This document shows, in pieces, positions 24,683-32,801 of a stretch of 40,404 bases of DNA. Both the position numbers and the translations under genes were made by a program. Under the pieces are notes generated by a model. The model searched no databases, was not told the origin of the DNA, and was given only the letters and a program-made list of their open reading frames with translations. Each line of letters opens with the position of its first letter. Position 1 is the first letter of the stretch. Source of the stretch: CAZESH01 sp964514665 (GTDB taxonomy: Bacteria; Bacillota; Bacilli; Paenibacillales; KCTC-25726); the NCBI GenBank assembly GCA_964514665.1, contig CAZESH010000006.1:1-40404 (forward strand). The letters run 5' to 3'.

Positions 24683-25294
24683 TCAGTTCTTGAGCCCGCT
24701 TCGCATCATTGCCGCAATTTGCCGGGCATTGTCACCAGGCTGCGATTCAAGCTGATTGATTACCCGTTCTCTTCTTTCCTGCGAATGATTCTGGCTTAAT
24801 TTTGCTTTGGCTTCCATCCTAGTTATTGTGATTTTGAAACAAACGATTCCTCTCATTAATCCTGCAAGCAGTTGGGTATCCAAGCGATCGAGCCGATATG
24901 AACCGTCAGGCCCTTCGTATTTTTCCACCATTTTATTCAACGTCTTGATTACTTCCTGTTCCTCTTCTACAAGCTCGACTTCTCCATAAACATGTACTGC
25001 CGCATAATTCCAAGTGGGAACGGATTGATCGGATTCGTACCATGAGGGAGATATATAAGTATGGGGACCTTGAAAAACAACCAAAACTTCCTGATTTGCA
25101 ATGTCTCTCCATTGGTTGTTGGGACTGGCAAAATGCCCGGTTAAACATCCGTGGTTTCGATCTAACAGCAGCGGCAAATGTGTGGCAACAGGACTGCCCG
25201 AATGGTTGGAAATCAGCATCCCGAAGCTGAACTTTTCGATAAAATCGTAAATGGCTTCATGATCTTGCATGACGAAATGTTTGGGAATATACAT
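24683..25294 (-). CDS. paiB: PaiB-type FMN-binding regulator
   Basis: This 203-residue split-barrel protein matches PaiB: the N-terminus MYIPKHFVMQD, then ATHLPLLLD, GHFASPNNQWRD, GPHTYISPSWY and VPTWNYAAVHVYG. In Bacillus subtilis PaiB is described as a negative regulator of protease and sporulation genes; many homologues bind FMN. Here it is single, without paiA. GGGAGGG precedes the ATG. It lies in a run of GNAT and stress-type genes. Confidence 0.88.
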   Translation of the reverse strand: MYIPKHFVMQDHEAIYDFIEKFSFGMLISNHSGSPVATHLPLLLDRNHGCLTGHFASPNNQWRDIANQEVLVVFQGPHTYISPSWYESDQSVPTWNYAAVHVYGEVELVEEEQEVIKTLNKMVEKYEGPDGSYRLDRLDTQLLAGLMRGIVCFKITITRMEAKAKLSQNHSQERRERVINQLESQPGDNARQIAAMMRSGLKN

Positions 25295-25321
25295 GTCTTG
25301 TCGTTCCCTCCCCGCTAAATC

Positions 25322-26059
25322 TTATTTCTTGATTCTGTACCAATACGGATAGGTTATTTGGTATCCTAGTTTCTTATATAACTTGATCGCGGGCTCATTC
25401 TGTTGTACCACCTGGATAAAAGAATGCGTCGCGCCATTCGTTTTTCCCCACATCAGCAAATTCAACAGCAATTGCTCGCCAAATCCTTGTCTTCTATACT
25501 GCTCCTGTGTGACGATGTCATATAATCCGATGTATGAATGCTGCATAACCGCCAGGCCGCATGCCACTGGAACATTGCCATGATAAAGCGTGGCAAAAGC
25601 TTGCTTTAGAGTGGATCCAGACAATATCGATCTTGCAATTTCTCTATTCTTTGATGGCAAACGGGTAAAGGATGCAAAATGATCCAGCCATTCTTCTTCC
25701 AATTGATGCTCTATTTTAATTGTATCCATAGCAGGCTCGGCAAGGTGACCGAGGTCAAGCATCATGACATAGGAAGGATCACTGCTGATATATCCGAGTG
25801 CCTCAAGTATTTCATCCAAATTGCTCGGCTCTGTAAAAGGCGTTATCTTAAATACCGTGTCCAACTCAAGATCTGAAAAGTGTTTTTCAACTAATTGGAT
25901 ATTTCCATACACGTCAATGTCTGCTGCAAAATAAAGCGGGTTTGCCGAATTCGATCTTTTGGTATAACCGCTTGCATAGCGGAGCAGCCATCCATTCAGC
26001 AGGAGGGTTTGCTGTGCGGGCCAAGTATTCAGTGTGATTTCTTCCAAGGATTTACCCAT
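25322..26059 (-). CDS. Two-part GNAT acetyltransferase
   Basis: This 245-residue protein has a degenerate N-terminal half (WPAQQTLLLNGWLLRYASGY) and a full C-terminal GNAT with VTQEQYRRQGFGEQLLLNLL as the acetyl-CoA loop, ending VVQQNEPAIKLYKKLGY. The substrate is unknown. The ATG at 26057-26059 lies behind AAGGAATGG. An unusual 12-bp perfect inverted repeat covers the start codon (see separate entry), so its translation or transcription is probably controlled. Confidence 0.85.
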   Translation of the reverse strand: MGKSLEEITLNTWPAQQTLLLNGWLLRYASGYTKRSNSANPLYFAADIDVYGNIQLVEKHFSDLELDTVFKITPFTEPSNLDEILEALGYISSDPSYVMMLDLGHLAEPAMDTIKIEHQLEEEWLDHFASFTRLPSKNREIARSILSGSTLKQAFATLYHGNVPVACGLAVMQHSYIGLYDIVTQEQYRRQGFGEQLLLNLLMWGKTNGATHSFIQVVQQNEPAIKLYKKLGYQITYPYWYRIKK

Positions 26060-26094
26060 TTATACCATTCCTTCATCATTATAATGGTATAAAT
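26058..26094. promoter_or_regulatory. Perfect 12-bp inverted repeat over the GNAT start
   Basis: ATTTATACCATT (26058-26069) and AATGGTATAAAT (26083-26094) are perfect complements 13 bases apart. On the gene strand the ribosome site lies in the loop and start-codon bases in the second arm. A -10-like TATAAT overlaps the loop. It could be an RNA hairpin that hides the start codon or an operator for a dimeric repressor. Confidence 0.65.
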
Positions 26095-26134
26095 ATACGT
26101 TATTATTTATATTTATTCAATGGTTTATTAATTC

Positions 26135-26250
26135 TCAATCCGCCCCGGTATCCAACAGTCTTTCGAGATTTTGTTTTACGGATTGCCATTCCTCGTCTAG
26201 CGGTTTTAACGCCACTCTGTTTCCTTCCAGTTCAAAGAATTTTCCATAAA
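26135..26250 (-). pseudogene. Unidentified C-terminal remnant after rpiA
   Basis: A frame with no start reads YGKFFELEGNRVALKPLDEE and ends NLERLLDTGAD at a TGA. The composition is protein-like and it abuts the rpiA stop. I could not place its family. It may be the end of a lost gene, or read by chance. Confidence 0.35.
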
Positions 26251-26940
26251 TTACCTCTTGATAAATTTTTTATTTTTTTCAAGTTCTTTTACGGTTCCAT
26301 CTTCATAACCAACGATCACCTTCGATGCGATATTAATAAAAAGCCCGTTATCCACAACACCCGGTATGCTATTGATCGCGTTATGAAGCTCTTCGGGTTG
26401 CATGATGCTTCCAAAATCACAATCAGCAATATAATTTGCGTTATCGGTAATATAAGGTTCATTATCAACTACTCTTAACCTCGGATCACAGCCGAGTGCC
26501 CGCAGCTTTCTCATGGTCATTTCATTCCCGAACTTTACAATTTCTACCGGCAAGGGAAACTTGCCCAATCGATCAACTATTTTGCTTTCATCAACAACAA
26601 TGATCAACTGCTTGCTTGCGGCAGCAACAATCTTCTCGCGTAATAAGGCGCCGCCGCCACCTTTGATTAAATGCCATGCAGGATCAACTTCATCTGCGCC
26701 ATCAATCGTAATATCAATCATTTCTATTTCGGAGAAAGGAATTAAATGGATGCCCAGTTCCTTTGCCAAACCCTCAGAATGATTCGAGGTTGCAATGGCT
26801 TTAATATTGAGGCCTTCCTTTATCCTCATGCCGATTTTTTGGATCGCCCAATAGGCAGTGGAACCTGTCCCCAATCCGACAATCATGCCGTCTTTTATGT
26901 AATTCACAGCGCTTTCCGCAGCCTTTCGTTTTGATTCCAT
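26251..26940 (-). CDS. rpiA: Ribose-5-phosphate isomerase A
   Basis: RpiA interconverts ribose-5-phosphate and ribulose-5-phosphate in the pentose phosphate pathway. The 229-residue protein has all family blocks: GLGTGSTA near residues 23-30, DGADEVDP near 81-88, and KGGGGALLREK with the catalytic Glu about 20 residues later. Many Bacillales use the unrelated RpiB, so an RpiA in an accessory region may be a second copy. Its ribosome site (GGGTGA) is weak. Neighbours are an AAC(3)-like gene and GNATs, so its site says nothing of its pathway. Confidence 0.95.
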   Translation of the reverse strand: MESKRKAAESAVNYIKDGMIVGLGTGSTAYWAIQKIGMRIKEGLNIKAIATSNHSEGLAKELGIHLIPFSEIEMIDITIDGADEVDPAWHLIKGGGGALLREKIVAAASKQLIIVVDESKIVDRLGKFPLPVEIVKFGNEMTMRKLRALGCDPRLRVVDNEPYITDNANYIADCDFGSIMQPEELHNAINSIPGVVDNGLFINIASKVIVGYEDGTVKELEKNKKFIKR

Positions 26941-26973
26941 TTAATCACCCGGCTTCTGCATTTTTCCGTTCGG

Positions 26974-27780
26974 TCATTTTCTGTTCTTCTTCATCCATTC
27001 TACGGCATAGTCCACGATTTCCCGTTGCGGAATCAACAAGGCGTCCGCCTTTGCAACCTTGCCTTTACGCGTGCATTCGGCGTCCCTTAAAAAATCATCG
27101 CCTAATCTATCGAAGTCCGATGAATCCCATTCGATATCGTTAAAATCAACCCATTTCCTTCTGCCATTTTGGATCACAGGGGATTTATTTATGACTTCTT
27201 TCTTCGTCCGATACTGCGCCCTGTATTCTGCCAAATGCAAGGAGGTATTGTTGCCGTTCCCTACTCCGAGCAAGAGTATCCAGCCACTCCAATCATAAAT
27301 TCTTGCCAAGGGAGAATTCTCGCTCAAACCATACTCAAGACTATGATTCAAAATAACTTCATTTGCATGGGCACCCCAAGCGGCAAATGAAAACTGAGGA
27401 TGGCCGCTTCTTTTTACGCCCTTTTGTTTTCTGAAGCACTCGGGGATTAGTCCCATTCCTCTTGTCGGTGTCAGATCGGGATCGTAGGCCGGCATGGTTT
27501 CCCTGATCGGGTCCCACCACGATTTATTGACAGGGGGATTTTCCCATATTGCCGGATCGGACAAATCCCCGCTGTGTGTCGGCATCACAAGCGTTCCCTT
27601 AGCCCCAAGTATATTTTCCAAAGCCAAAATGACGGCGACCGGTCCGCCGGCCACCCATCCGCCAAGCGATTTCATGGATGAGTGCAAAATGATAGTCATT
27701 CCGAGCGTAACGCCAAGTGAGATAAAGTCTGTTTTTAATGTTTCGACTGTGACTAAATCGCCTTTGATTTCCTCTGTCAT
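26974..27780 (-). CDS. AAC(3)-family N-acetyltransferase
   Basis: This 268-residue Antibiotic_NAT-family enzyme uses acetyl-CoA to acetylate the 3-amino group of aminoglycosides or a similar amine. Typical parts are LHSSMKSLGGWVAGG, TLVMPTHSGDLSDP, ETMPAYDPDLTPTRGMGLIP and SGHPQFSFAAWG. YokD-like homologues in Bacillus are often not true resistance enzymes, so activity on drugs is unproven. It lies 33 bases upstream of rpiA on the same strand. Confidence 0.88.
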   Translation of the reverse strand: MTEEIKGDLVTVETLKTDFISLGVTLGMTIILHSSMKSLGGWVAGGPVAVILALENILGAKGTLVMPTHSGDLSDPAIWENPPVNKSWWDPIRETMPAYDPDLTPTRGMGLIPECFRKQKGVKRSGHPQFSFAAWGAHANEVILNHSLEYGLSENSPLARIYDWSGWILLLGVGNGNNTSLHLAEYRAQYRTKKEVINKSPVIQNGRRKWVDFNDIEWDSSDFDRLGDDFLRDAECTRKGKVAKADALLIPQREIVDYAVEWMKKNRK

Positions 27781-27791
27781 ACCATCACGCC

Positions 27792-27857
27792 TTATTTTTT
27801 ATAGAAAAACGCTGCCTGCAATTCTTTTACAGTCTTTATGTAATGCTTTGGATCCGT
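27792..27857 (-). pseudogene. Duplicate tail of a HAD phosphatase
   Basis: The frame ends DPKHYIKTVKELQAAFFYKK, almost the same as the tail of the intact HAD gene at 28310 (HYIKTVKELHSVF). The DNA match is also visible. Only the last about 20 codons remain, in the gap between the cupin and the AAC(3) genes, so a HAD copy was lost here. Confidence 0.65.
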
Positions 27858-27879
27858 TAGTGTGCCGTATAAAGCATCA

Positions 27880-28227
27880 CTATTCACTCACAAATGTCGT
27901 ATCTCCTTCCAACAGCTCAAAACATAAATTCACAGTCCTTTGAATTGTTCGTGTCCGGTGAATCACACCGGCAGGAATGGTAATGATCTCATGGGGCCTC
28001 AGACTTACGGTTTCACGATCCTTGAAATCAATGATTAATTCTCCTTCTAAAACCATGAACATTTCATCGGATGAGGCATGGAAATGCCAAGGGTACTCCC
28101 CAGTAAAAACAGCCATTCGAAGGCAGCTTTCATTGACTTGATTGATTACAAAGTTCTTATATGTCTCTTGAATCCCATTGCTTAATTTGTCTAAATTAAT
28201 GACTTCCAGTTGTTTAAAGTCACTCAT
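27880..28227 (-). CDS. Cupin-domain protein
   Basis: This 115-residue single cupin barrel has motif 1 as YPWHFHASSDEMFMVLEGEL and motif 2 as PHEIITIPAGVIHRT, including His, Glu and His metal ligands. The function is unknown; small cupins of this type act as isomerases, dioxygenases or sensors. AACCTCC on the plus strand gives GGAGGTT before the ATG. Confidence 0.85.
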   Translation of the reverse strand: MSDFKQLEVINLDKLSNGIQETYKNFVINQVNESCLRMAVFTGEYPWHFHASSDEMFMVLEGELIIDFKDRETVSLRPHEIITIPAGVIHRTRTIQRTVNLCFELLEGDTTFVSE

Positions 28228-28309
28228 TAAAAAACCTCCATTTATTAATTTAATAGGTCCGGGGACCGCACCTTCATTCTTTCTTCTAATGACCTCGGCG
28301 GCTTAAGCT

Positions 28310-28963
28310 TCATCGGGCGGCAGAAAACACTGAATGCAATTCTTTCACAGTCTTGATGTAATGCGTCGGATTGGAGCCCCTGAGTTCCTCTTCACTGCCG
28401 TATCCGTAGACGACCGCAATGGAATCCAGGTTGTTGCGATGGGCGCCGATGATGTCATATTTGCGGTCGCCTATCATCACGGTTTCCTCTCTATCGATTT
28501 TCTTCTCATCCAGGACATGCTTGATGATTTCGCCCTTATCCGTTCTTGTACCGTCCAGATGGCTCCCGCATACGTATTCAAAATATCGATCGATCTTGAA
28601 GTAACTTAATATTTTCTCCGCAAAAACGGTTGGCTTGGATGTGGCCACGATCAGTCTCCGATTCTGACTTTGCAGCAACTCCAATAACTCGGATATGCCT
28701 TCATATAAATCATTCTCATACATGCCTTGATCTTTAAAATATTCTCTATAATATTCTACTGCCTGCTTGGCGTCGGATTCCGAGAACGAATAAGTCTCCA
28801 TAAACGAAGCAGCCAAAGGAGGACCGATAAAGGGTTCGAGCTTATCCAAATCACTCTCCTCTATTGCAAATTTTCTTAATGCATATTGCACAGACTTGGT
28901 GATTCCAAGCTTCGGGTTTGTCAGCGTGCCGTCCAAATCAAAAAGAATATCGGAATAATTCAT
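28310..28963 (-). CDS. HAD-family phosphatase, phosphoglycolate-phosphatase-like
   Basis: This 217-residue HAD phosphatase has the nucleophile loop FDLDGTLT, motif II VATSK, Lys in the KGEIIKHVLD region, and motif IV MIGDRKYDIIGA. The cap sits at residues about 15-80. It resembles Gph/PpaX-type enzymes, which remove phosphate from phosphoglycolate or pyrophosphate. AAAAAAGGAG stands before the ATG. Its tail has a duplicate fragment at 27792-27857. Confidence 0.9.
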   Translation of the reverse strand: MNYSDILFDLDGTLTNPKLGITKSVQYALRKFAIEESDLDKLEPFIGPPLAASFMETYSFSESDAKQAVEYYREYFKDQGMYENDLYEGISELLELLQSQNRRLIVATSKPTVFAEKILSYFKIDRYFEYVCGSHLDGTRTDKGEIIKHVLDEKKIDREETVMIGDRKYDIIGAHRNNLDSIAVVYGYGSEEELRGSNPTHYIKTVKELHSVFSAAR

Positions 28964-28988
28964 ACAGACTCCTTTTTTATTTTCTTGA

Positions 28989-29765
28989 TCATGCCTTCTT
29001 TTTTTGTATTACCCAAATCAGACGGTGGTAAGTTCGCCTGATGCCTTGTTCAGTTTTGCACATGTCCTCAATGGTTTCCAAATACTGATAATCTTTGTTC
29101 AGATCAAAATCATCGATAATCGGCGTGGAGGATAAAAGCAGAACGATATCTTCGACAGTGGGATAATACACATCGCAAAAATATTCACGGATTTCCTTGA
29201 TTTTTATCTTTTCATTCTTCTGCAGCCGTTTCTTTATTTCTTCATATCTCGATTCCCCTGATGCAGAAAATCCTTGCCCTCTGTTAAATATTTTCTTGAA
29301 CTCGATGGCGTCTTGATCTCCAATGGTGATCTCCATGATCACACCGCCCGGCTTTGCTACACGGATTGCTTCTTCTAAATAGCCAGGCTGGCTTACAGGC
29401 CCTCGTCGGCTAATCACCAGGTCAAAATAACCATCCGCAAAAGGCAGTTTTTTGGCATCGGCAATCATGAACTCTACATCGTTTCTTTTCCCGCCATTTT
29501 TGGCCTTCTCGATCATCACCGGAGACAAGTCAATGCCTGTGACTCGTTTGGCATGCGGCGCAATTTCCGTTGTGAATTTTCCGTCGGCACAAGCTACATC
29601 CAACGCCAGAGGATGCTTCTTTAATTTTTCCTTGACGAGTTCAACAAAATCTTCCTCGCCGCTATTTCCGTCGAAAATCGCTTTATAGCCGCCTTGGTAT
29701 CCGTCAAGCTTCCGGGCAACTTCGTTCCACCAATCGATTTGATTTGAATTTGGCTTCTTTTGCAT
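28989..29765 (-). CDS. Class I SAM-dependent methyltransferase
   Basis: This 258-residue methyltransferase has motif I LDVACADGKFT (near residues 54-64), acidic motif II in VTGIDLSP, IADAKKLPFADG as motif III, and the Gly-rich VAKPGGVIMEIT. It belongs to the methyltransferase_11/25 group; the substrate is unknown. AAGGAG precedes the ATG. It lies between HAD and kinase genes, as part of the accessory run. Confidence 0.9.
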   Translation of the reverse strand: MQKKPNSNQIDWWNEVARKLDGYQGGYKAIFDGNSGEEDFVELVKEKLKKHPLALDVACADGKFTTEIAPHAKRVTGIDLSPVMIEKAKNGGKRNDVEFMIADAKKLPFADGYFDLVISRRGPVSQPGYLEEAIRVAKPGGVIMEITIGDQDAIEFKKIFNRGQGFSASGESRYEEIKKRLQKNEKIKIKEIREYFCDVYYPTVEDIVLLLSSTPIIDDFDLNKDYQYLETIEDMCKTEQGIRRTYHRLIWVIQKKKA

Positions 29766-29777
29766 TTCTAAATCTCC

Positions 29778-30525
29778 TTATCCTGATCTTTCCCTGACCA
29801 CCTGCAATAATCTTTCCTTCTCATCCTGCGGGATCGATTCGGATAATCTTGCGACGGCAACGGGCACGATCCATTTCACATATTGATGCTTTATTCTTCT
29901 CCGCAACATGTTTATCATGCCCTTTATAAAGCCCGGTACATTTTCAGGCAACGTGCCAAAACTAAAGAGGATAACCGTTCTTGCCACATCGCAAGCGGGA
30001 TCGCCGGCCGTTCCCGTCATCCAATCAATGATCCATATATTCTTGCCAATTAGTAGATTGTCAGGATGAAAATCGCCATGGCACAATTGGTGGCCATCCG
30101 GCAGATCATTCAAGAGATGTGCTATTTTATGCTTCTCAACTTCTGTTAAAAGCGGAGCAGCCATAATCTGTTCATGGAGCATTTCTTTTTGCCGCCTTGC
30201 CTCCTTCGAGGCCTGGTGTTGGTGCAAGTGGTAATGACATTCAGCCAACAGCTTGGCATGCTTCTTGACCGCCCAAGGGTTATTTGCTCATGGAATAGAG
30301 CAAAGAAGTTCCCGACACTCTCTGAAACACGATACCATGCCGGTTGTCGAGCACAGTCATCTCTAAAGGCTGCGGTGTCATAATGCCTTGGGCATAAACA
30401 AGCCGGTTCATGGCAAATTCGGTTTGGACCGCATCCATCGGAAAGCCTTCCTTATATAGCTTGATCACTTTATCGTCTTGAAGAGAAAAAACATCAGCCG
30501 TTCTGCCTGCACCCATAAGCTTCAT
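29778..30525 (-). pseudogene. Frameshifted aminoglycoside-phosphotransferase-like kinase
   Basis: Two frames make one kinase of the APH/choline-kinase fold. The 5' frame starts at ATG 30525 behind GGAGGG: MKLMGAGRTADVFSL, then KLYKEGF with the ATP-binding Lys. It stops at TAA 30280 after LLYSMSK. The 3' frame resumes with NPWAVKKHAKLLAECHYH and holds the catalytic loop HGDFHPDN and the metal site IIDW, ending at 29778. A single added base near 30280-30286 explains the break. All active-site residues are intact, so the lesion is recent or a sequencing error. Confidence 0.8.
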
Positions 30526-30544
30526 TTCATTCCCTCCAAACGAG

Positions 30545-31483
30545 TCAGCTTTCCGTGGCCTTGTTTGCAATCCCGAACGGCACATGGACGGACGGCACAA
30601 TGCGGGAAACCCCCTCGATATGTCCAACCTGATCATCAAAGAAAATATGCGGCTTGAATACGGTCAGCACCCGGCTTTTGTCTATGCCGCCGAGGAAAAA
30701 CGCTTCGTCGACCCGTATGTCCAGCTTTCTTAAAGTTGTGATGACTCTTTCATGTGCCGGAGCATTTCTTGCGGTCACAATGGCAATTCTGATTTTGGGA
30801 TTATATCCGGGATCCAATCGGCCTTTCTCGAGTTCATTCTTCTGAAGATTGGATATTTCCTTGAAAAATCTTAAAAGAGGCCCGGGAGGCAGAGGCACTT
30901 CCGCTTTCTGCTTCTCATGATCGTGGAAGGATTCCAATCGGCCATGCTGAAACACGCTTTCCGCAGAATCATCGGCGATGACTCCATCGAAATCAAAGGC
31001 AAGTCTCAGCTCCTGATCGTTCTCGTCATCGATAAAATCGGTCGGATAAATGCACCCGGCGGGAAAGCCATGTTCCACAGCCTGTTTGACATCTGCAGGA
31101 TTGCCGGATAAAAATAACGATGCGTTAAAGCCATCCATATATTTGAAAGGATTATTGCCGTTGACAAATACGGCCCGGCTGATCGGCAAATTGTAATGCT
31201 GTATCGATTTGAACACTCTGAGCCCCGTGTCCGGATCATTTTTTGAAAGCAAAATCACTTCTACCAGCCGCTCCGCTTCATCGGCATCCTTGTTTATGCT
31301 TAAAATTCGCTTGATCAACGGGAATACGACTCCGGGCTGCAAAACGCCGTTCTCATGCTCCCTCTGGTATTTCCGATACTGCTCCTCGCCTTCCTCTCTG
31401 AAAACCCGGTCTGATTCCGTCAAATCAAACAGGGCGCTGGAAGCAACCGCAATCACAAATTTGTTTTCGATTTGATAGGACAT
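30545..31483 (-). CDS. Cytosolic 5'-nucleotidase (NT5C1-like)
   Basis: This 312-residue member of the 5'-nucleotidase family (PF06189) has the HAD-like nucleophile LAFDFDGVIADD near residue 168. Other conserved parts are AVASSALFDLTESDRVF at the start, SGNPADVKQAVEHGFPAG and FDDQVGHIEG near the end. It should dephosphorylate nucleoside monophosphates in the cytoplasm. The gene precedes the frameshifted kinase by 19 bases, so they look like one unit. Confidence 0.88.
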   Translation of the reverse strand: MSYQIENKFVIAVASSALFDLTESDRVFREEGEEQYRKYQREHENGVLQPGVVFPLIKRILSINKDADEAERLVEVILLSKNDPDTGLRVFKSIQHYNLPISRAVFVNGNNPFKYMDGFNASLFLSGNPADVKQAVEHGFPAGCIYPTDFIDDENDQELRLAFDFDGVIADDSAESVFQHGRLESFHDHEKQKAEVPLPPGPLLRFFKEISNLQKNELEKGRLDPGYNPKIRIAIVTARNAPAHERVITTLRKLDIRVDEAFFLGGIDKSRVLTVFKPHIFFDDQVGHIEGVSRIVPSVHVPFGIANKATES

Positions 31484-31498
31484 ATTTACACCCCATTT

Positions 31499-31603
31499 TC
31501 AAATTCCGCAGGTTTGAATGGTACCCGTGGCATCGTTCAACATGGATTTTAACGCAATTGCCCAGTCATGACTGCTGGCATGATCAACTATATGTCGGAA
31601 GAG
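31499..31603 (-). pseudogene. Possible DinB-like tail fragment
   Basis: In the same frame and directly after the lipoprotein stop the frame reads LFRHIVDHASSHDWAIALKS and then stops at 31499. The FRHIVDHASxH segment recalls the last helix of DinB proteins. There is no start. The fragment ends at the AT-rich lipoprotein gene, so an insertion or a deletion boundary may be here. Confidence 0.4.
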
Positions 31604-32047
31604 TCATTTATGATTTATTTCAATTCCTATCTCTTGTTCTGTAATAATTCGAAACTTCTTCAATTCAATATTCAATTTTTCAATTCCTTGTTTATCTAAT
31701 CCTTGAGTATTTAAATAAAATGAACCTGTAATGATTTCTGATGAACTTCCATTTATGGTTTTGTTAATTTCATTTATGAGTCCATTGTCGACTAATCTGT
31801 TATTTAAATTGTCTGATAATATAGGCTCAACTGATTTAATTATTATTGCATTCTTAGTTTTATTCATAAGATCAAAGTTATAAGATACAAGCGTTTTATT
31901 TAAATCTCCACCTAAACCAAAAGAAATAGAATTAATAACCAAACCGTCATCAACCGTATCCTTTGACAGTTGATTCTTAGTGCAGCCAGTAATAAAGAGT
32001 ATTGAAATTAGAATGGATGGAACCAAAATTCGCATTAAATTCCTCAT
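31604..32047 (-). CDS. AT-rich lipoprotein of unknown function
   Basis: This protein of about 147 residues starts at ATG 32047 behind GGGGGGGATAAG; upstream frame bases are not needed. The signal peptide ends in the lipobox LFITGC. The mature part is Asn- and Lys-rich with beta-strand character (GLVINSISFGLGGDLNKTL and LVSYNFDLMNKTKN). I recognise no family. Its base use is visibly much more AT-rich than the neighbours, so it was probably acquired from outside. Confidence 0.7.
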   Translation of the reverse strand: MRNLMRILVPSILISILFITGCTKNQLSKDTVDDGLVINSISFGLGGDLNKTLVSYNFDLMNKTKNAIIIKSVEPILSDNLNNRLVDNGLINEINKTINGSSSEIITGSFYLNTQGLDKQGIEKLNIELKKFRIITEQEIGIEINHK

Positions 32048-32140
32048 CTTATCCCCCCCACGTGTATTTCTCTCATTGCTTTCGAAAACCCTCGAGCCGC
32101 ATAATCTTGTCATTATTTCAAATTCCCCCCTTTTTGCCTT

Positions 32141-32788
32141 TTATTCATGAAGAAGTTCCTTGATAAACATGGCGACAGTCGAGAATAGATAGTCGGGTTT
32201 ATGAATGAATGGACTTCCGTGTGAATGGCTTAACCAATTTACCCCTGCCGTTTTCACGTTCGCCCTCCTGCCGGCTTCGATGTCGGCATTGCTGTCTCCG
32301 ACATAAAGCGTTTCATCTGCCGAAGAATTTAACAACTTCATTGCCAGCAGTATTCCCTCCGGATGCGGCTTGGGATTTTTGACCTCGTCCCCTGTAATCG
32401 CGACCTTAAACATATCTTTTGGAAACAAATAGTCTGCCGATATTTCATAACTTCTTCTTGCCTTTCCCGTCACAATTCCGAATTGAATTCCCGATCTTTT
32501 GACTTCACTCAACATATACTGAATATCATTGTTCTGATCAACAAAGTCGCGATGCGCTTTATCATAAAAGGAATAATAATCTTCCACGGCATGCGTGATT
32601 TGATCTATTTTGCGCAGATTTTGCTCAATAATTCCTACTTCCGAAGGGCCGAACATGGAGATGATCTCTTCGTCTGCAAGCGCTCTGTTATCGTATTTTT
32701 TAAATACATTGCGAAAGGAATAAAAGCATACGGGAAGCGTATCGGCCAAGGTGCCGTCAAAGTCGAATAAAATCGTGCTAAATTTCAA
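32141..32788 (-). CDS. HAD-family phosphatase
   Basis: This HAD hydrolase has nucleophile FDFDGTLADT, motif II VTGK, the motif III Lys in KNPKPHPEG and motif IV VGDSNADIEAG, which are typical of PpaX or Gph enzymes. I choose the TTG at 32788 behind AGGTG; GTG 32797 or ATG 32827 would lengthen it by 3 or 13 residues and overlap the APH gene. The close placement after that gene suggests coupling. Confidence 0.85.
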   Translation of the reverse strand: MKFSTILFDFDGTLADTLPVCFYSFRNVFKKYDNRALADEEIISMFGPSEVGIIEQNLRKIDQITHAVEDYYSFYDKAHRDFVDQNNDIQYMLSEVKRSGIQFGIVTGKARRSYEISADYLFPKDMFKVAITGDEVKNPKPHPEGILLAMKLLNSSADETLYVGDSNADIEAGRRANVKTAGVNWLSHSHGSPFIHKPDYLFSTVAMFIKELLHE

Positions 32789-32801
32789 AGTAGTCACCTG
32801 C

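Noticed and set aside
28228..28300. T-box-like GGTGCGGTCC element upstream of the cupin gene on the minus strand
   Set aside because: There is only a GGTCC-GG-GGACC palindrome in under 85 bases of leader; no specifier stem or full T-box sequence fits.
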